Source: an uncultured Ruminococcus sp.
GTDB lineage: Bacteria; Bacillota; Clostridia; Oscillospirales; Ruminococcaceae
DNA length: 64,000 nucleotides
Direction: 5' to 3'
Assembly: GCF_902762735.1 (NCBI RefSeq)
Contig: NZ_CACWPP010000005.1
Location: 1 to 64,000 of the forward strand
The position numbers were made by a program, and so were the translations under genes. Of the stretch, positions 60,115 through 64,000 are shown in pieces (within the stretch, counting starts at the first letter, position 1; every line of letters starts with the position of its first letter). The notes below the pieces were generated by a model, which worked only from the letters and a program-made list of their open reading frames with translations, had not been told where the DNA came from and searched no databases.

Positions 60115-60407
60115 TAAAAAACCTCCCCACTCAAAGGTCTTGTCTGCTGTTCATCAGTATGGGTCATGTACTGATTTATCAGCCGTCTTAACTTCTTGTT
60201 TGTCAGTTCGCCGGTATAAACAGGCGCGTTCGCAGGTGAAATGTGCTTCATGCTCTTTTTCTTGGGACTTTCAGCCTTTCTGTGCCGTCCGTCTGCCAGA
60301 TACACGAAGCCGCCGCCGACTCTCACTGCAACATAGAGCGAGTCTTTCTCACGGCCTGCCAGCGCCCATACCAATGAACCGACCTGTATACCACCGTCTG
60401 TCATCAC
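60114..60407 (-). CDS. KOW-domain RNA-binding protein
   Basis: A 97-residue basic protein. The N-terminal KOW/L14e-like part (about 7-45) has [20 protein letters not shown] and [21 protein letters not shown]. The gene lies between map and infA, where clostridia usually carry such a protein. Presumed RNA or ribosome binding; not characterised. The start overlaps the map stop by four bases. Confidence 0.85.
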   Translation of the reverse strand: MMTDGGIQVGSLVWALAGREKDSLYVAVRVGGGFVYLADGRHRKAESPKKKSMKHISPANAPVYTGELTNKKLRRLINQYMTHTDEQQTRPLSGEVF

Positions 60408-61150
60408 AGTTTGCTGAGTATCACACAGCCGTCCTGTGTTACAGCGATCGCATGCTCAAAATGTGCGGACCACTTGCCGTCCTGTGTTTTTACAGTCCAG
60501 CCGTTGGGCAGTACCTTGATCGCTGCTGTTCCCATGTTTATCATGGGTTCGATGCAGATGACCATGCCTGCCTGGAGCCTTACTCCATGACCTGCCCTGC
60601 CGTAGTTTGGAACTTCGGGGTCTTCATGGAGATCCCTGCCCAGTCCGTGACCGCAGTATTCTCTGACGACTGAGAAGCCTCTGTCCTCGTTATACTTCTG
60701 TATTGCCGCACCGATGTCGCCCAACCTTACACCCGGCTTGACCATTTTGATAGCCTCGTAAAGACTTTCTTCGGTGGAATCAAGAAGTGCCTGTACGTCG
60801 TCTGAGATCTTGCCGCAGGCAAAAGTTTTGCAGGAGTCACCGTGATAGCCGTCAACAAAAGCGCCCGTATCAACGGATACTATGTCGCCCTCCAGTATCT
60901 TCCTGTTGTCGGGTATACCGTGAATGACCTCGTCATTGACGGATATGCAGGCAGCAGCGGGAAATCCGCCGTAGCCTTTAAATCCCGGCTTAGCGCCGTG
61001 TGAAAGAATATATCTCTCAACAACCTTATCAAGCTCATGGGTCGTCATACCCGGCCTGAGCGCCTCACCTGCTGCTTGCAGCGCCCCGGCGGTTATCTGA
61101 CCCGCCTTGCGCAGCTTTTCTATTTCCTTATTGGATTTGATACATATCAT
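60404..61150 (-). CDS. map: Methionine aminopeptidase, type I
   Basis: Removes N-terminal Met from new proteins. 248 residues. Metal ligands lie in VSVDTGAFVDGYHGDSCKTF (two Asp), YCGHGLGRDLHEDPEVPNYG (His), VICIEPMI (Glu) and the C-terminal FEHAIAVT (Glu). Part of the spc operon between adk and the KOW gene. Confidence 0.96.
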   Translation of the reverse strand: MICIKSNKEIEKLRKAGQITAGALQAAGEALRPGMTTHELDKVVERYILSHGAKPGFKGYGGFPAAACISVNDEVIHGIPDNRKILEGDIVSVDTGAFVDGYHGDSCKTFACGKISDDVQALLDSTEESLYEAIKMVKPGVRLGDIGAAIQKYNEDRGFSVVREYCGHGLGRDLHEDPEVPNYGRAGHGVRLQAGMVICIEPMINMGTAAIKVLPNGWTVKTQDGKWSAHFEHAIAVTQDGCVILSKL

Positions 61151-61177
61151 TTAATAATTACGCTTTCTATATAAATA

Positions 61178-61813
61178 TCAAGCCTTGAGAGCAGCCATTA
61201 CTGCTGCGGAAGTCTCCTCAACAGTCTCGCGACCCTTTACGGAGGTCAGCTTGCCCTGCTTCTCATAGTAGCCTTTAAGAGGCTGGGTGGTCTTATGATA
61301 TGTTTCCAGTCTGCTCTTTACAGTTGCAGGCTCGTCGTCCTTGCGGATAACGAGGGGCTTGCCGCAGACATCGCAAACGCCTTCTACCTTAGATGGCTTG
61401 AAATCCACATGGTAGGTAGCGCCGCAGTCGAGGCAAACTCTTCTGCCCGAAAGCCTCTTCTGGATAGTGTCATCAGCGACATCTATCTCAATGACCTTGT
61501 CGATCTGAACGCCCATAGCGTCCAGTGCTTCAGCCTGAGGAACAGATCTGGGAAAACCGTCGAGAATGAAGCCATTCTGTGCATCAGGCTCAGCGATCCT
61601 GTCCTTCAGTATACCGATAACGATGTCATCAGAAACAAGTGCGCCTGCGTCCATAGCTGCCTTAGCCTTCAGACCGTACTCTGTGCCTGCCTTAACAGCC
61701 GCTCTGAGCATATTGCCTGTGGAAATGGTAGGAATATTCAGCTCCTTGCAGATGACCTCTGCCTGTGTGCCCTTGCCTGCACCGGGAGCGCCCAAAAGAA
61801 TGATATTGTTCAT
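61178..61813 (-). CDS. adk: Adenylate kinase
   Basis: 211 residues. P-loop [18 protein letters not shown]-binding [12 protein letters not shown], and a zinc-type LID with [12 protein letters not shown] and [14 protein letters not shown] (four Cys). The long-LID, zinc-binding form is typical of Firmicutes. It lies between secY and map. Confidence 0.96.
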   Translation of the reverse strand: MNNIILLGAPGAGKGTQAEVICKELNIPTISTGNMLRAAVKAGTEYGLKAKAAMDAGALVSDDIVIGILKDRIAEPDAQNGFILDGFPRSVPQAEALDAMGVQIDKVIEIDVADDTIQKRLSGRRVCLDCGATYHVDFKPSKVEGVCDVCGKPLVIRKDDEPATVKSRLETYHKTTQPLKGYYEKQGKLTSVKGRETVEETSAAVMAALKA

Positions 61814-61843
61814 AAGTCTTACCCCTTTCCCGATCGGAATTGA

Positions 61844-63154
61844 TTATTTCAGGAAGCCCGAGTGATGACGCATCATCATCTGAGATTCCATAGTTCTTGC
61901 AGTTTCAAGCGCAACGCTTACTACGATGAGTATAGATGTACCGCCCATAGCGATATTCAGCTTTGTGATAACAGTGAATATGATAGGGAAGATAGCGATA
62001 ACACCCAGGAACACCGCGCCGACCAGAGTGATCTTACCGAGGATCTTCTGGAAGTAGTCGCTGGTGGGCTTACCCGGTCTGATGCCCGGTACGCCGCCGT
62101 TATTCTGTCTCAGGTTATTAGCGATCTCGATCGGGTTATAGGACATACTTACGTAGAAGTAGTTGAACGCGATGATGAGAACGAAGTAGAGACAAGCGTA
62201 GAATGGGTGAGTATACTCAAACCAGTGGAGCAGTCCTGCATAGAATGTGCCCGACTTAGGCTCACCTGTGAACAGCTTGAGCGTCTGAGGTATCGACATA
62301 AAGCTCATCGCGAAGATGATGGGGAGAACGCCGCTCATCGCGATCTTGATCGGGATGTAAGTGTTCTGACCGCCGTACTGCTTTCTGCCGACTACGCGCT
62401 TTGCATACTGTATCGGTATTCTTCTTTCTGCGTTGTTCATAAAGATAATGAACGCGATCATCAGGATGAATACCACGATGATGATAGGAACGAGTATCAT
62501 GTTTTTAGCCTCGCCTGTCTTCATCAGCTCGAACAGTCCGAGGACAGCCTCAGGACCTCTTGCGATGATACCTGCGAAGAGCAGCATCGAAACGCCGTTG
62601 CCTATACCGTTTTCATTTATCCTGTCGCCCAGCCATATAGTCAGCGAAGCGCCTGCCACGAAGCAGAGGATAATGATGACTTCTGTGAAATATCTCTCAA
62701 AGGTGTGACCTGTGTACTGAACTACCTGAAGTCCGTCTACGTTCATCAGTGTTCTGTAATAAGCCCAGCCCTGGAACAGCGCGATACCGAGTGCTGTATA
62801 CTTGGTTATCTTGTTCAGGGTCTTTCTGCCTTCCATGCCTTCTTTGGAGAGTCTCTCCAGCGGAGGCAGTGCATATGTCAGCAGCTGAATGATGATCTGC
62901 GCGTTGATGTAAGGACCAACTGACAGCGCCATCAGTGTTGCCTTTGAGAAGTTACCGCCCGAAAGGACGTTCAGGTAACTGAAAAAGTCACCTGAATTTT
63001 TGCTGCCCTCGAACCATGTTTCCAGTGCAGCAGAGTCAAGATAGGGCACAGGAACTGCGCCGCCTATCCTGTAAATAACGATGATGAAAAATGTAAATAG
63101 AAGCTTTCTTCTTAATTCCGGGACCTTCCAGGCATTACGAAATGTCTCTATCAC
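61844..63154 (-). CDS. secY: Preprotein translocase subunit SecY
   Basis: 436 residues with ten membrane helices. The N-terminus FRNAWKVPELRRKLLFTFFI, the plug region ALSVGPYINAQIIIQLL and the cytoplasmic loop YAKRVVGRKQYGGQNTYIPI are diagnostic. Between rplO and adk in the spc operon. Confidence 0.97.
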   Translation of the reverse strand: MIETFRNAWKVPELRRKLLFTFFIIVIYRIGGAVPVPYLDSAALETWFEGSKNSGDFFSYLNVLSGGNFSKATLMALSVGPYINAQIIIQLLTYALPPLERLSKEGMEGRKTLNKITKYTALGIALFQGWAYYRTLMNVDGLQVVQYTGHTFERYFTEVIIILCFVAGASLTIWLGDRINENGIGNGVSMLLFAGIIARGPEAVLGLFELMKTGEAKNMILVPIIIVVFILMIAFIIFMNNAERRIPIQYAKRVVGRKQYGGQNTYIPIKIAMSGVLPIIFAMSFMSIPQTLKLFTGEPKSGTFYAGLLHWFEYTHPFYACLYFVLIIAFNYFYVSMSYNPIEIANNLRQNNGGVPGIRPGKPTSDYFQKILGKITLVGAVFLGVIAIFPIIFTVITKLNIAMGGTSILIVVSVALETARTMESQMMMRHHSGFLK

Positions 63155-63156
63155 AA

Positions 63157-63597
63157 TTACATCACCTCAGCCTTCCCGCCTGCCTTTTCGATTTTCTCCT
63201 TAGCTGCTGCTGAGAACTTAGCAGCCTTGACGGTAAGGTTTTTGGTGAGTTCTCCGTTGCCGAGAACCTTTACTCCATCCAGTTCCTTCTTGATGATGCC
63301 AGCTGCCTTCAGAACTTCAGTATCAACTACTGTGCCCTCAACAAACTGTTCAAGATCGGATACGTTGATAACCGCATATTTAGTTGCGAATATATTGTTG
63401 AATCCACGCTTAGGAATTCTTCTTGCAAGAGCGGTCTGACCACCCTCGAAGCCGGGTCTGATGCTGCCGCCGGATCTTGCCTTCTGGCCCTTGTGACCCT
63501 TGCCCGCAGTCTTACCGTTTCCTGAACCGTGACCTCTGCCCACGCGCTTAACGTCTCTTACAGCGCCGGGATTAGGTGATAATTCGTGAAGCTTCAT
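63157..63597 (-). CDS. rplO: 50S ribosomal protein L15
   Basis: 146 residues. The Gly-rich N-terminus [20 protein letters not shown] and [11 protein letters not shown] are diagnostic. Two bases separate its stop from the secY start. Confidence 0.97.
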   Translation of the reverse strand: MKLHELSPNPGAVRDVKRVGRGHGSGNGKTAGKGHKGQKARSGGSIRPGFEGGQTALARRIPKRGFNNIFATKYAVINVSDLEQFVEGTVVDTEVLKAAGIIKKELDGVKVLGNGELTKNLTVKAAKFSAAAKEKIEKAGGKAEVM

Positions 63598-63615
63598 GTT
63601 GTCGCACCTCCCTGC

Positions 63616-63795
63616 TTACGCTTCGGTTACTTTAATAAGGTGGGATACCAGCTTGATCTTGCCCTGTGTGCTTGCGTTGTCGGGCTGCTCGGTCGTATCC
63701 CCGATTTTTCTCAGACCAAGAGAATTTGCAGTGGCGATCTGCTTCTCGCTTCTGCCGCTCAGGCTCTTGATCAGCTGAATTTTCAGGTTTGCCAT
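63616..63795 (-). CDS. rpmD: 50S ribosomal protein L30
   Basis: A 59-residue protein, MANLKIQLIKSLSGRSEKQI, then TANSLGLRKIGDTTEQPDN, ending SHLIKVTEA. These are the usual L30 blocks. AGGAGG precedes the ATG. It lies between rpsE and rplO. Confidence 0.95.
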   Translation of the reverse strand: MANLKIQLIKSLSGRSEKQIATANSLGLRKIGDTTEQPDNASTQGKIKLVSHLIKVTEA

Positions 63796-63809
63796 ACTGT
63801 TTATCCTCC

Positions 63810-64000
63810 TTATTCAAATATTTCCTTAACAGTCTTGCCTCTCAGTTCAGCGATCGCATCAGCGCTTCTTACGCTGGTCAGACCGTTGATGGTAGCTCTT
63901 ACTGCGTTGTAAGGATTGTTAGAGCGAAGCGACTTTGCTCTTATATCTCTTATGCCGGCTGCTTCAACCACTGCTCTCACAGTGCCGCCTGCGATGATAC
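63810..64000 (-). CDS. rpsE: 30S ribosomal protein S5 (C-terminal part, cut by the window end)
   Basis: The last 62 or so codons, reading [20 protein letters not shown], then [20 protein letters not shown] and ending GKTVKEIFE. These match the C-terminal half of S5. The start lies beyond 64000. Confidence 0.95.
   Translation of the reverse strand, partial: IIAGGTVRAVVEAAGIRDIRAKSLRSNNPYNAVRATINGLTSVRSADAIAELRGKTVKEIFE

Noticed and set aside
61862..62923. Plus-strand open frame of 353 codons opposite secY
   Set aside because: Shadow of secY; composition is unlike a real protein.

Overview
The window looks like a chromosomal segment of a Ruminococcus-type gut or rumen clostridium, most plausibly close to Ruminococcus albus. 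This is inferred from family content and style: a GH130 mannooligosaccharide phosphorylase of the RaMP2 type, a GH26 mannanase lipoprotein with a CBM35-like domain, a GH95 enzyme, a Thr/Pro-rich linker in a lipoprotein, FabK instead of FabI, and a clostridial spc/alpha ribosomal operon with a KOW-domain gene between map and infA. No rRNA, tRNA, phage, plasmid or CRISPR was recognised.

Layout. 1-383: 173-bp tandem repeats. 0.5-5.6 kb: GH130 phosphorylase (-), DHHW-type lipoprotein (+) with a duplicated 3' end, cysK (+), a lone cheW (-). 5.7-8.4 kb: AGCS alanine/Na+ symporter and fabD (-). 9.0-20.5 kb: a long fatty-acid synthesis operon (+): fabH, PLC-like gene, fabK, fabG, fabF, accB, two membrane proteins, fabZ, DUF1349 gene, accC, accD, accA, acpP. 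It carries three inserted MITE-like elements, with a fourth just after acpP. 20.7-25.2 kb: GH95 / small membrane protein / GH26 operon (-) with a hybrid element in its 5' leader. 25.5-33.2 kb: housekeeping and unknown genes (-): DIP1984-like, MIF-like tautomerase, nitroreductase, DegV, three tandem paralogous membrane proteins, TrmL, pyridoxamine kinase, lipid kinase. 33.5-35.3 kb: Cthe_2159-like binding lipoprotein (+) and a small NrdD-like gene (-).

35.6-48.9 kb (-): a ten-gene transport operon, the most unusual part of the window. It has two LolD/MacB-type ABC ATPases (one with an AbrB-like C-terminal tail), a 983-residue solute-binding protein with two CBM-like domains, two MalF/MalG-type permease pairs, an NHL-propeller/TPR membrane protein, a Yip1 protein and a DUF5696 protein. 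One clear sigma-70-like promoter precedes it.

49.4-51.5 kb: small membrane proteins (-). 51.8-56.5 kb (+): glycolysis genes tpiA, gpmA and gpmI (both phosphoglycerate mutase types side by side) with two unknown genes. 56.7-64 kb (-): ribosomal operon from rpsE (cut by the window end) through rpmD, rplO, secY, adk, map, KOW gene, infA, rpmJ, rpsM, rpsK, rpsD, rpoA to rplQ.

Two families of short non-coding elements (A, about 100-195 bp; B, about 50-100 bp) are spread through intergenic regions. They have imperfect terminal inverted repeats, often a GC-rich internal hairpin, and short flanking direct repeats (mostly 7-10 bp) that look like target-site duplications. They sit inside operons and against stop codons, so they probably affect transcript structure.
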